Source of the DNA: Auanema rhodensis
Taxonomy: Eukaryota > Nematoda > Chromadorea > Rhabditida > Rhabditidae
Assembly (NCBI GenBank): GCA_964057225.1
Contig: CAXKVF010000068.1
Span: 1-30,432, forward strand
Length of the DNA stretch: 30,432 nucleotides
Direction of reading: 5' to 3'
Each line of letters opens with the position of its first letter. Within the stretch, counting starts at the first letter, position 1. The position numbers and the translations under genes are program-made. The notes under the pieces were generated by a model. The model saw only the letters and a program-made list of their open reading frames with translations, searched no databases and had not been told where the DNA came from. Positions 18,621 through 30,432 of the stretch are shown here, in pieces.

Positions 18621-19060
18621 AGTTTAAAGTTATCTATTTCATCTATGATAATTGCTTCTTGGTTTTTGTATTCTGTAATTGAAACATTAATAATTGAAAT
18701 ATGTCATACTTATTCACTTTCGAAATGTGCCGAATTATCAGCTACTATGTGATACACACTATTACCTGGAAAATGAAACGTTAAGTGAAACAAAGTGTTA
18801 ACCAAGAAAAAACCTAGAAACTTTGAAGCAAAATGTGTTTTTCCTGTTCCTACATAACCATATAGTACATAAACGCGGACATTGGTTCTGTAAGCTTCCT
18901 TTGGTTCTTGGAAAACACACAATTGTTTCAATTGTGTCTGATGTCGCATGGTAGCATCAAGTTTCACTCCCATGCAGTCACAAAAACTCCAGCCATCATT
19001 TTCGATTTTTTTATCATTATGTCTAAATATCCGAGACTGAGTTCATTATCCTTGGTTCCT
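18621..19060 (-). pseudogene. Truncated Rep-type SF3 helicase (copy C)
   Basis: On the minus strand it reads an ENDGWSFCDC-type segment, an RVYVLYG strand and Walker A GYVGTGKT, then introns at about 18826-18779 and 18718-18674 in the same positions as in the full copy, then Walker B IIIDEI. Homology stops at about 18621, so motif C and the arginine finger are missing. At the other end a frame change at an A7 run near 19008-19014 separates the helicase frame from an upstream frame that still resembles the full-length gene (ELSLGYLDIM). It is broken at both ends and not expected to yield a working ATPase. Confidence 0.8.
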
Positions 19061-19111
19061 TAACGTTTCCAATAGAAAAATTAACGAAAAAAAATTTTTT
19101 AACTAGCATTT

Positions 19112-19744
19112 TTAGAAGCATGAGATCTATGACTAAGCATATGACTAAGTCTAAGCATGAGATCTATGACTAAGCATATGACTAAGTCTAAGCATGAGAT
19201 CTATGACTAAGCATATGACTAAGTCTAAGCATGAGATCTATGACTAAGCATATGACTAAGTCTAAGCATGAGATCTATGACTAAGCATATGACTAAGTCT
19301 AAGCATGAGATCTATGACTAAGCATATGACTAAGTCTAAGCATGAGATCTATGACTAAGCATATGACTAAGTCTAAGCATGAGATCTATGACTAAGCATA
19401 TGACTAAGTCTAAGCATGAGATCTATGACTAAGCATATGACTAAGTCTAAGCATGAGATCTATGACTAAGCATATGACTAAGTCTAAGCATGAGATCTAT
19501 GACTAAGCATATGACTAAGTCTAAGCATGAGATCTATGACTAAGCATATGACTAAGTCTAAGCATGAGATCTATGACTAAGCATATGACTAAGTCTAAGC
19601 ATGAGATCTATGACTAAGCATATGACTAAGTCTAAGCATGAGATCTATGACTAAGCATATGACTAAGTCTAAGCATGAGATCTATGACTAAGCATATGAC
19701 TAAGTCTAAGCATGAGATCTATGACTAAGCATATGACTAAGTCT
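19112..19744 (-). repeat. 37-bp degenerate telomere-like tandem repeat, about 17 copies
   Basis: Exact period 37 (CTAAGCATGA anchors at 19151, 19188, 19225, 19262). Each unit can be read as hexamer-like words CTAAGT, CTAAGC, ATGAGAT, CTATGA, CTAAGC, ATATGA, that is, mutated GCCTAA repeats. Units are almost identical to each other, indicating recent amplification. It grades directly into the perfect telomere tract. Confidence 0.93.
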
Positions 19745-19894
19745 AAGCCTAAGCCTAAGCCTAAGCCTAAGCCTAAGCCTAAGCCTAAGCCTAAGCCTAA
19801 GCCTAAGCCTAAGCCTAAGCCTAAGCCTAAGCCTAAGCCTAAGCCTAAGCCTAAGCCTAAGCCTAAGCCTAAGCCTAAGCCTAAGCCTAAGCCT
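19745..19894 (-). repeat. Perfect (GCCTAA)n telomere-type tract, about 25 copies
   Basis: Uninterrupted GCCTAA on the + strand equals TTAGGC on the minus strand, the nematode telomere repeat. The orientation is that of a left chromosome end, with the body to the right. The Lys-Pro and Leu-Arg open frames over it are artefacts. It joins the satellite at GCCT/GGTTACC. Confidence 0.97.
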
Positions 19895-22800
19895 GGTTAC
19901 CAAGCACCAAACACAATAAGATAGTGTTTCTAGACTAATATGACCATGAGGAATTCATTAAAATTTACAGAATGCTTCTATCTTTAACAGAAACCGAGTT
20001 ACAAATTATGAGCACTTAGCTCGGATACTTAGCTTGTATAGCTGACACTTCACGTAAAATTGAAAGTCCTGGTTACCAAGCACCAAACACAATAAGATAG
20101 TGTTTCTAGACTAATATGACCATGAGGAATTCATTAAAATTTACAGAATGCTTCTATCTTTAACAGAAACCGAGTTACAAATTATGAGCACTTAGCTCGG
20201 ACACTTAGCTGGTATAGCTGACACTTCACGTAAAATTGAAAGTCCTGGTTACCAAGCACCAAACACAATAAGATAGTGTTTCTAGACTAATATGACCATG
20301 AGGAATTCATTAAAATTTACAGAATGCTTCTATCTTTAACAGAAACCGAGTTACAAATCATGAGCACTTAGCTCGGACACTTAGCTTGTATAGCTGACAC
20401 TTCACGTAAAATTGAAAGTCCTGGTTACCAAGCACCAAACACAATAAGACAGTGTTTCTAGACTAATATGACCATGAGGAATTCATTAAAATTTACAGAA
20501 TGCTTCTATCTTTAACAGAAACCGAGTTACAAATTATGAGCACTTAGCTCGGACACTTAGCTTGTATAGCTGACACTTCACGTAAAATTGAAAGTCCTGG
20601 TTACCAAGCACCAAACACAATAAGATAGTGTTTCTAGACTAATATGACCATGAGGAATTCATTAAAATTTACAGAATGCTTCTATCTTTAACAGAAACCG
20701 AGTTACAAATTATGAGCACTTAGCTCGGACACTTAGCTGGTATAGCTGACACTTCACGTAAAATTGAAAGTCCTGGTTACCAAGCACCAAACACAATAAG
20801 ATAGTGTTTCTAGACTAATATGACCATGAGGAATTCATTAAAATTTACAGAATGCTTCTATCTTTAACAGAAACCGAGTTACAAATTATGAGCACTTAGC
20901 TCGGACACTTAGCTGGTATAGCTGACACTTCACGTAAAATTGAAAGTCCTGGTTACCAAGCACCAAACACAATAAGATAGTGTTTCTAGACTAATATGAC
21001 CATGAGGAATTCATTAAAATTTACAGAATGCTTCTATCTTTAACAGAAACCGAGTTACAAATCATGAGCACTTAGCTCGGACACTTAGCTTGTATAGCTG
21101 ACACTTCACGTAAAATTGAAAGTCCTGGTTACCAAGCACCAAACACAATAAGACAGTGTTTCTAGACTAATATGACCATGAGGAATTCATTAAAATTTAC
21201 AGAATGCTTCTATCTTTAACAGAAACCGAGTTACAAATTATGAGCACTTAGCTCGGACACTTAGCTTGTATAGCTGACACTTCACGTAAAATTGAAAGTC
21301 CTGGTTACCAAGCACCAAACACAATAAGATAGTGTTTCTAGACTAATATGACCATGAGGAATTCATTAAAATTTACAGAATGCTTCTATCTTTAACAGAA
21401 ACCGAGTTACAAATTATGAGCACTTAGCTCGGACACTTAGCTGGTATAGCTGACACTTCACGTAAAATTGAAAGTCCTGGTTACCAAGCACCAAACACAA
21501 TAAGATAGTGTTTCTAGACTAATATGACCATGAGGAATTCATTAAAATTTACAGAATGCTTCTATCTTTAACAGAAACCGAGTTACAAATCATGAGCACT
21601 TAGCTCGGACACTTAGCTTGTATAGCTGACACTTCACGTAAAATTGAAAGTCCTGGTTACCAAGCACCAAACACAATAAGATAGTGTTTCTAGACTAATA
21701 TGACCATGAGGAATTCATTAAAATTTACAGAATGCTTCTATCTTTAACAGAAACCGAGTTACAAATTATGAGCACTTAGCTCGGACACTTAGCTTGTATA
21801 GCTGACACTTCACGTAAAATTGAAAGTCCTGGTTACCAAGCACCAAACACAATAAGATAGTGTTTCTAGACTAATATGACCATGAGGAATTCATTAAAAT
21901 TTACAGAATGCTTCTATCTTTAACAGAAACCGAGTTACAAATCATGAGCACTTAGCTCGGACACTTAGCTGGTATAGCTGACACTTCACGTAAAATTGAA
22001 AGTCCTGGTTACCAAGCACCAAACACAATAAGATAGTGTTTCTAGACTAATATGACCATGAGGAATTCATTAAAATTTACAGAATGCTTCTATCTTTAAC
22101 AGAAACCGAGTTACAAATCATGAGCACTTAGCTCGGACACTTAGCTTGTATAGCTGACACTTCACGTAAAATTGAAAGTCCTGGTTACCAAGCACCAAAC
22201 ACAATAAGATAGTGTTTCTAGACTAATATGACCATGAGGAATTCATTAAAATTTACAGAATGCTTCTATCTTTAACAGAAACCGAGTTACAAATTATGAG
22301 CACTTAGCTCGGACACTTAGCTTGTATAGCTGACACTTCACGTAAAATTGAAAGTCCTGGTTACCAAGCACCAAACACAATAAGATAGTGTTTCTAGACT
22401 AATATGACCATGAGGAATTCATTAAAATTTACAGAATGCTTCTATCTTTAACAGAAACCGAGTTACAAATTATGAGCACTTAGCTCGGACACTTAGCTTG
22501 TATAGCTGACACTTCACGTAAAATTGAAAGTCCTGGTTACCAAGCACCAAACACAATAAGATAGTGTTTCTAGACTAATATGACCATGAGGAATTCATTA
22601 AAATTTACAGAATGCTTCTATCTTTAACAGAAACCGAGTTACAAATTATGAGCACTTAGCTCGGACACTTAGCTGGTATAGCTGACACTTCACGTAAAAT
22701 TGAAAGTCCTGGTTACCAAGCACCAAACACAATAAGATAGTGTTTCTAGACTAATATGACCATGAGGAATTCATTAAAATTTACAGAATGCTTCTATCTT

Positions 22801-25800
22801 TAACAGAAACCGAGTTACAAATCATGAGCACTTAGCTCGGACACTTAGCTTGTATAGCTGACACTTCACGTAAATATTGAAAGTCCTGGTTACCAAGCAC
22901 CAAACACAATAAGATAGTGTTTCTAGACTAATATGACCATGAGGAATTCATTAAAATTTACAGAATGCTTCTATCTTTAACAGAAACCGAGTTACAAATT
23001 ATGAGCACTTAGCTCGGACACTTAGCTTGTATAGCTGACACTTCACGTAAAATTGAAAGTCCTGGTTACCAAGCACCAAACACAATAAGATAGTGTTTCT
23101 AGACTAATATGACCATGAGGAATTCATTAAAATTTACAGAATGCTTCTATCTTTAACAGAAACCGAGTTACAAATTATGAGCACTTAGCTCGGACACTTA
23201 GCTGGTATAGCTGACACTTCACGTAAAATTGAAAGTCCTGGTTACCAAGCACCAAACACAATAAGATAGTGTTTCTAGACTAATATGACCATGAGGAATT
23301 CATTAAAATTTACAGAATGCTTCTATCTTTAACAGAAACCGAGTTACAAATCATGAGCACTTAGCTCGGACACTTAGCTTGTATAGCTGACACTTCACGT
23401 AAATTGAAAGTCCTGGTTACCAAGCACCAAACACAATAAGATAGTGTTTCTAGACTAATATGACCATGAGGAATTCATTAAAATTTACAGAATGCTTCTA
23501 TCTTTAACAGAAACCGAGTTACAAATTATGAGCACTTAGCTCGGACACTTAGCTGGTATAGCTGACACTTCACGTAAAATTGAAAGTCCTGGTTACCAAG
23601 CACCAAACACAATAAGATAGTGTTTCTAGACTAATATGACCATGAGGAATTCATTAAAATTTACAGAATGCTTCTATCTTTAACAGAAACCGAGTTACAA
23701 ATCATGAGCACTTAGCTCGGACACTTAGCTTGTATAGCTGACACTTCACGTAAAATTGAAAGTCCTGGTTACCAAGCACCAAACACAATAAGATAGTGTT
23801 TCTAGACTAATATGACCATGAGGAATTCATTAAAATTTACAGAATGCTTCTATCTTTAACAGAAACCGAGTTACAAATCATGAGCACTTAGCTCGGACAC
23901 TTAGCTTGTATAGCTGACACTTCACGTAAAATTGAAAGTCCTGGTTACCAAGCACCAAACACAATAAGATAGTGTTTCTAGACTAATATGACCATGAGGA
24001 ATTCATTAAAATTTACAGAATGCTTCTATCTTTAACAGAAACCGAGTTACAAATTATGAGCACTTAGCTCGGACACTTAGCTTGTATAGCTGACACTTCA
24101 CGTAAAATTGAAAGTCCTGGTTACCAAGCACCAAACACAATAAGATAGTGTTTCTAGACTAATATGACCATGAGGAATTCATTAAAATTTACAGAATGCT
24201 TCTATCTTTAACAGAAACCGAGTTACAAATTATGAGCACTTAGCTCGGACACTTAGCTTGTATAGCTGACACTTCACGTAAAATTGAAAGTCCTGGTTAC
24301 CAAGCACCAAACACAATAAGATAGTGTTTCTAGACTAATATGACCATGAGGAATTCATTAAAATTTACAGAATGCTTCTATCTTTAACAGAAACCGAGTT
24401 ACAAATTCATGAGCACTTAGCTCGGACACTTAGCTTGTATAGCTGACACTTCACGTAAAATTGAAAGTCCTGGTTACCAAGCACCAAACACAATAAGATA
24501 GTGTTTCTAGACTAATATGACCATGAGGAATTCATTAAAATTTACAGAATGCTTCTATCTTTAACAGAAACCGAGTTACAAATCATGAGCACTTAGCTCG
24601 GACACTTAGCTTGTATAGCTGACACTTCACGTAAAATTGAAAGTCCTGGTTACCAAGCACCAAACACAATAAGATAGTGTTTCTAGACTAATATGACCAT
24701 GAGGAATTCATTAAAATTTACAGAATGCTTCTATCTTTAACAGAAACCGAGTTACAAATTATGAGCACTTAGCTCGGACACTTAGCTTGTATAGCTGACA
24801 CTTCACGTAAAATTGAAAGTCCTGGTTACCAAGCACCAAACACAATAAGATAGTGTTTCTAGACTAATATGACCATGAGGAATTCATTAAAATTTACAGA
24901 ATGCTTCTATCTTTAACAGAAACCGAGTTACAAATCATGAGCACTTAGCTCGGACACTTAGCTGGTATAGCTGACACTTCACGTAAAATTGAAAGTCCTG
25001 GTTACCAAGCACCAAACACAATAAGATAGTGTTTCTAGACTAATATGACCATGAGGAATTCATTAAAATTTACAGAATGCTTCTATCTTTAACAGAAACC
25101 GAGTTACAAATCATGAGCACTTAGCTCGGACACTTAGCTGGTATAGCTGACACTTCACGTAAAATTGAAAGTCCTGGTTACCAAGCACCAAACACAATAA
25201 GATAGTGTTTCTAGACTAATATGACCATGAGGAATTCATTAAAATTTACAGAATGCTTCTATCTTTAACAGAAACCGAGTTACAAATCATGAGCACTTAG
25301 CTCGGACACTTAGCTGGTATAGCTGACACTTCACGTAAAATTGAAAGTCCTGGTTACCAAGCACCAAACACAATAAGATAGTGTTTCTAGACTAATATGA
25401 CCATGAGGAATTCATTAAAATTTACAGAATGCTTCTATCTTTAACAGAAACCGAGTTACAAATCATGAGCACTTAGCTCGGACACTTAGCTTGTATAGCT
25501 GACACTTCACGTAAAATTGAAAGTCCTGGTTACCAAGCACCAAACACAATAAGATAGTGTTTCTAGACTAATATGACCATGAGGAATTCATTAAAATTTA
25601 CAGAATGCTTCTATCTTTAACAGAAACCGAGTTACAAATCATGAGCACTTAGCTCGGACACTTAGCTTGTATAGCTGACACTTCACGTAAAATTGAAAGT
25701 CCTGGTTACCAAGCACCAAACACAATAAGATAGTGTTTCTAGACTAATATGACCATGAGGAATTCATTAAAATTTACAGAATGCTTCTATCTTTAACAGA

Positions 25801-28800
25801 AACCGAGTTACAAATTATGAGCACTTAGCTCGGACACTTAGCTTGTATAGCTGACACTTCACGTAAAATTGAAAGTCCTGGTTACCAAGCACCAAACACA
25901 ATAAGATAGTGTTTCTAGACTAATATGACCATGAGGAATTCATTAAAATTTACAGAATGCTTCTATCTTTAACAGAAACCGAGTTACAAATTATGAGCAC
26001 TTAGCTCGGACACTTAGCTTGTATAGCTGACACTTCACGTAAAATTGAAAGTCCTGGTTACCAAGCACCAAACACAATAAGATAGTGTTTCTAGACTAAT
26101 ATGACCATGAGGAATTCATTAAAATTTACAGAATGCTTCTATCTTTAACAGAAACCGAGTTACAAATCATGAGCACTTAGCTCGGACACTTAGCTTGTAT
26201 AGCTGACACTTCACGTAAAATTGAAAGTCCTGGTTACCAAGCACCAAACACAATAAGATAGTGTTTCTAGACTAATATGACCATGAGGAATTCATTAAAA
26301 TTTACAGAATGCTTCTATCTTTAACAGAAACCGAGTTACAAATTATGAGCACTTAGCTCGGACACTTAGCTTGTATAGCTGACACTTCACGTAAAATTGA
26401 AAGTCCTGGTTACCAAGCACCAAACACAATAAGATAGTGTTTCTAGACTAATATGACCATGAGGAATTCATTAAAATTTACAGAATGCTTCTATCTTTAA
26501 CAGAAACCGAGTTACAAATTATGAGCACTTAGCTCGGACACTTAGCTGGTATAGCTGACACTTCACGTAAAATTGAAAGTCCTGGTTACCAAGCACCAAA
26601 CACAATAAGATAGTGTTTCTAGACTAATATGACCATGAGGAATTCATTAAAATTTACAGAATGCTTCTATCTTTAACAGAAACCGAGTTACAAATCATGA
26701 GCACTTAGCTCGGACACTTAGCTTGTATAGCTGACACTTCACGTAAAATTGAAAGTCCTGGTTACCAAGCACCAAACACAATAAGATAGTGTTTCTAGAC
26801 TAATATGACCATGAGGAATTCATTAAAATTTACAGAATGCTTCTATCTTTAACAGAAACCGAGTTACAAATTATGAGCACTTAGCTCGGACACTTAGCTT
26901 GTATAGCTGACACTTCACGTAAAATTGAAAGTCCTGGTTACCAAGCACCAAACACAATAAGATAGTGTTTCTAGACTAATATGACCATGAGGAATTCATT
27001 AAAATTTACAGAATGCTTCTATCTTTAACAGAAACCGAGTTACAAATCATGAGCACTTAGCTCGGACACTTAGCTTGTATAGCTGACACTTCACGTAAAA
27101 TTGAAAGTCCTGGTTACCAAGCACCAAACACAATAAGATAGTGTTTCTAGACTAATATGACCATGAGGAATTCATTAAAATTTACAGAATGCTTCTATCT
27201 TTAACAGAAACCGAGTTACAAATTATGAGCACTTAGCTCGGACACTTAGCTTGTATAGCTGACACTTCACGTAAAATTGAAAGTCCTGGTTACCAAGCAC
27301 CAAACACAATAAGATAGTGTTTCTAGACTAATATGACCATGAGGAATTCATTAAAATTTACAGAATGCTTCTATCTTTAACAGAAACCGAGTTACAAATT
27401 ATGAGCACTTAGCTCGGACACTTAGCTTGTATAGCTGACACTTCACGTAAAATTGAAAGTCCTGGTTACCAAGCACCAAACACAATAAGATAGTGTTTCT
27501 AGACTAATATGACCATGAGGAATTCATTAAAATTTACAGAATGCTTCTATCTTTAACAGAAACCGAGTTACAAATTATGAGCACTTAGCTCGGACACTTA
27601 GCTTGTATAGCTGACACTTCACGTAAAATTGAAAGTCCTGGTTACCAAGCACCAAACACAATAAGATAGTGTTTCTAGACTAATATGACCATGAGGAATT
27701 CATTAAAATTTACAGAATGCTTCTATCTTTAACAGAAACCGAGTTACAAATTATGAGCACTTAGCTCGGACACTTAGCTTGTATAGCTGACACTTCACGT
27801 AAAATTGAAAGTCCTGGTTACCAAGCACCAAACACAATAAGATAGTGTTTCTAGACTAATATGACCATGAGGAATTCATTAAAATTTACAGAATGCTTCT
27901 ATCTTTAACAGAAACCGAGTTACAAATCATGAGCACTTAGCTCGGACACTTAGCTGGTATAGCTGACACTTCACGTAAAATTGAAAGTCCTGGTTACCAA
28001 GCACCAAACACAATAAGATAGTGTTTCTAGACTAATATGACCATGAGGAATTCATTAAAATTTACAGAATGCTTCTATCTTTAACAGAAACCGAGTTACA
28101 AATCATGAGCACTTAGCTCGGACACTTAGCTTGTATAGCTGACACTTCACGTAAAATTGAAAGTCCTGGTTACCAAGCACCAAACACAATAAGATAGTGT
28201 TTCTAGACTAATATGACCATGAGGAATTCATTAAAATTTACAGAATGCTTCTATCTTTAACAGAAACCGAGTTACAAATTATGAGCACTTAGCTCGGACA
28301 CTTAGCTTGTATAGCTGACACTTCACGTAAAATTGAAAGTCTGGTTACCAAGCACCAAACACAATAAGATAGTGTTTCTAGACTAATATGACCATGAGGA
28401 ATTCATTAAAATTTACAGAATGCTTCTATCTTTAACAGAAACCGAGTTACAAATCATGAGCACTTAGCTCGGACACTTAGCTGGTATAGCTGACACTTCA
28501 CGTAAAATTGAAAGTCCTGGTTACCAAGCACCAAACACAATAAGATAGTGTTTCTAGACTAATATGACCATGAGGAATTCATTAAAATTTACAGAATGCT
28601 TCTATCTTTAACAGAAACCGAGTTACAAATCATGAGCACTTAGCTCGGACACTTAGCTTGTATAGCTGACACTTCACGTAAAATTGAAAGTCCTGGTTAC
28701 CAAGCACCAAACACAATAAGATAGTGTTTCTAGACTAATATGACCATGAGGAATTCATTAAAATTTACAGAATGCTTCTATCTTTAACAGAAACCGAGTT

Positions 28801-30432
28801 ACAAATTATGAGCACTTAGCTCGGACACTTAGCTTGTATAGCTGACACTTCACGTAAAATTGAAAGTCCTGGTTACCAAGCACCAAACACAATAAGATAG
28901 TGTTTCTAGACTAATATGACCATGAGGAATTCATTAAAATTTACAGAATGCTTCTATCTTTAACAGAAACCGAGTTACAAATCATGAGCACTTAGCTCGG
29001 ACACTTAGCTGGTATAGCTGACACTTCACGTAAAATTGAAAGTCCTGGTTACCAAGCACCAAACACAATAAGATAGTGTTTCTAGACTAATATGACCATG
29101 AGGAATTCATTAAAATTTACAGAATGCTTCTATCTTTAACAGAAACCGAGTTACAAATCATGAGCACTTAGCTCGGACACTTAGCTTGTATAGCTGACAC
29201 TTCACGTAAAATTGAAAGTCCTGGTTACCAAGCACCAAACACAATAAGATAGTGTTTCTAGACTAATATGACCATGAGGAATTCATTAAAATTTACAGAA
29301 TGCTTCTATCTTTAACAGAAACCGAGTTACAAATTATGAGCACTTAGCTCGGACACTTAGCTGGTATAGCTGACACTTCACGTAAAATTGAAAGTCCTGG
29401 TTACCAAGCACCAAACACAATAAGATAGTGTTTCTAGACTAATATGACCATGAGGAATTCATTAAAATTTACAGAATGCTTCTATCTTTAACAGAAACCG
29501 AGTTACAAATCATGAGCACTTAGCTCGGACACTTAGCTTGTATAGCTGACACTTCACGTAAAATTGAAAGTCCTGGTTACCAAGCACCAAACACAATAAG
29601 ATAGTGTTTCTAGACTAATATGACCATGAGGAATTCATTAAAATTTACAGAATGCTTCTATCTTTAACAGAAACCGAGTTACAAATTATGAGCACTTAGC
29701 TCGGACACTTAGCTTGTATAGCTGACACTTCACGTAAAATTGAAAGTCCTGGTTACCAAGCACCAAACACAATAAGATAGTGTTTCTAGACTAATATGAC
29801 CATGAGGAATTCATTAAAATTTACAGAATGCTTCTATCTTTAACAGAAACCGAGTTACAAATTATGAGCACTTAGCTCGGACACTTAGCTGGTATAGCTG
29901 ACACTTCACGTAAAATTGAAAGTCCTGGTTACCAAGCACCAAACACAATAAGATAGTGTTTCTAGACTAATATGACCATGAGGATTTCATTAAAATTTAC
30001 AGAATGCTTCTATCTTTAACAGAAACCGAGTTACAAATCATGAGCACTTAGCTCGGACACTTAGCTGGTATAGCACGCCAGCGCTCGACGGTAAAATTGA
30101 AAGTCAGGTTACCAAGCACCAAACACAATACGATAGGTGTTTCTAAGACTAATATGACATGAGGAATTCATTAAATTTACAGAATGCTTCTATCTTTAAC
30201 AGAAACCGAGTTACAACTATGAGCACTTAGCTCGACAACTTAGCTGGTATCGCACGCAGCACTTCACGTTAAAAATTGAAAGTCTGGTTACCAAGCCCAA
30301 ACACAATAAGATAGTGTTTCTAGACTAATATGACCTGTGGATTTCATTAAAATTTTCAGAATGTTTATTCTTTAAACGAAAACAGAGTTACAATCATGAG
30401 CACTTAGCTCGGGTCACTTAGCTGGTTATAGC
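19892..30432 (+). repeat. 176-bp satellite array, about 60 tandem copies
   Basis: CCTGGTTACC anchors at 19892, 20068 and 20244 give an exact 176-bp period that continues to the window end. Each unit contains GGTTACC, TCTAGA, GAATTC, a GAGC-ACTTA-GCTC hairpin and two CACTTAGCT words. Copies are nearly identical. The common variants are AAATTATG/AAATCATG and GCTTGT/GCTGGT. The last two units (from about 30072) contain many indels. No gene is seen in any frame. Confidence 0.98.

Noticed and set aside
19706-19924. Open frames of (Lys-Pro)n and (Leu-Arg)n on both strands
   Set aside because: They are simply translations of GCCTAA/TTAGGC repeats. A 6-bp repeat without stops is open in several frames.
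19892-30432. CRISPR-like regular array
   Set aside because: Units are contiguous 176-bp satellites with no unique spacers, in a eukaryotic context.
30072-30432. Diverged satellite units as a genuine array boundary
   Set aside because: Scattered single-base indels in every word look more like low-accuracy sequence at a contig end than an evolved boundary, though a true edge cannot be excluded.

Overview
This looks like nematode subtelomeric or interstitial-telomeric DNA. Three things point that way. First, there is a perfect (GCCTAA)n / (TTAGGC)n telomere-type tract at 19745-19894. Second, the genes have very short introns (about 40-60 bp) with GT...TTTCAG borders. Third, TTTCAG-like acceptors lie a few bases upstream of most predicted start codons, as expected for spliced-leader trans-splicing. 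The DNA is very AT-rich and more than half of it is repetitive. I saw no rRNA, tRNA or CRISPR array.

Layout. 1-419 is a degenerate telomere-like repeat reading TTAGGC-type on the + strand. 450-2600 is a palindrome centred on (TA)n followed by a GTACA-rich minisatellite. 2677-3810 holds local duplications involving the 3' end of the first gene. 3.8-19.06 kb is the gene-bearing block: a 13-exon CRESS-Rep-type SF3 helicase gene (-, 3788-6162), an unrecognised 7-exon gene (+, 6717-7953), an 8-exon gene with a possible Tudor/SH3-like C-terminus (+, 9025-10216), a divergent histone H3/CENP-A-like gene (+, 12260-12778), an unrecognised 5-exon gene (+, 12953-13944), a SprT-like metalloprotease gene (-, 16190-16906), and two broken relatives of the Rep helicase (+, 17400-18196; -, 18621-19060). 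Tandem and dispersed repeats (150-, 166- and 167-bp units) separate these genes. 19112-19744 is a 37-bp degenerate telomere repeat, followed by the perfect telomere tract. From 19892 to the end of the window there are about 60 copies of a 176-bp satellite.

The gene block therefore lies between two telomere-type tracts that point toward each other. It carries several DNA- or chromatin-directed proteins and at least three Rep-helicase relatives. A 15-bp hairpin, AGGGG-N5-CCCCT, recurs perfectly at least fifteen times within it; the loop sequence varies but its length is always 5. I found none in the telomere or satellite parts. Together this suggests a telomere-associated, possibly mobile or once-viral, gene cassette. 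That reading is inference. The multi-exon gene models are well supported because every splice junction keeps the reading frame, except in the two broken Rep copies.
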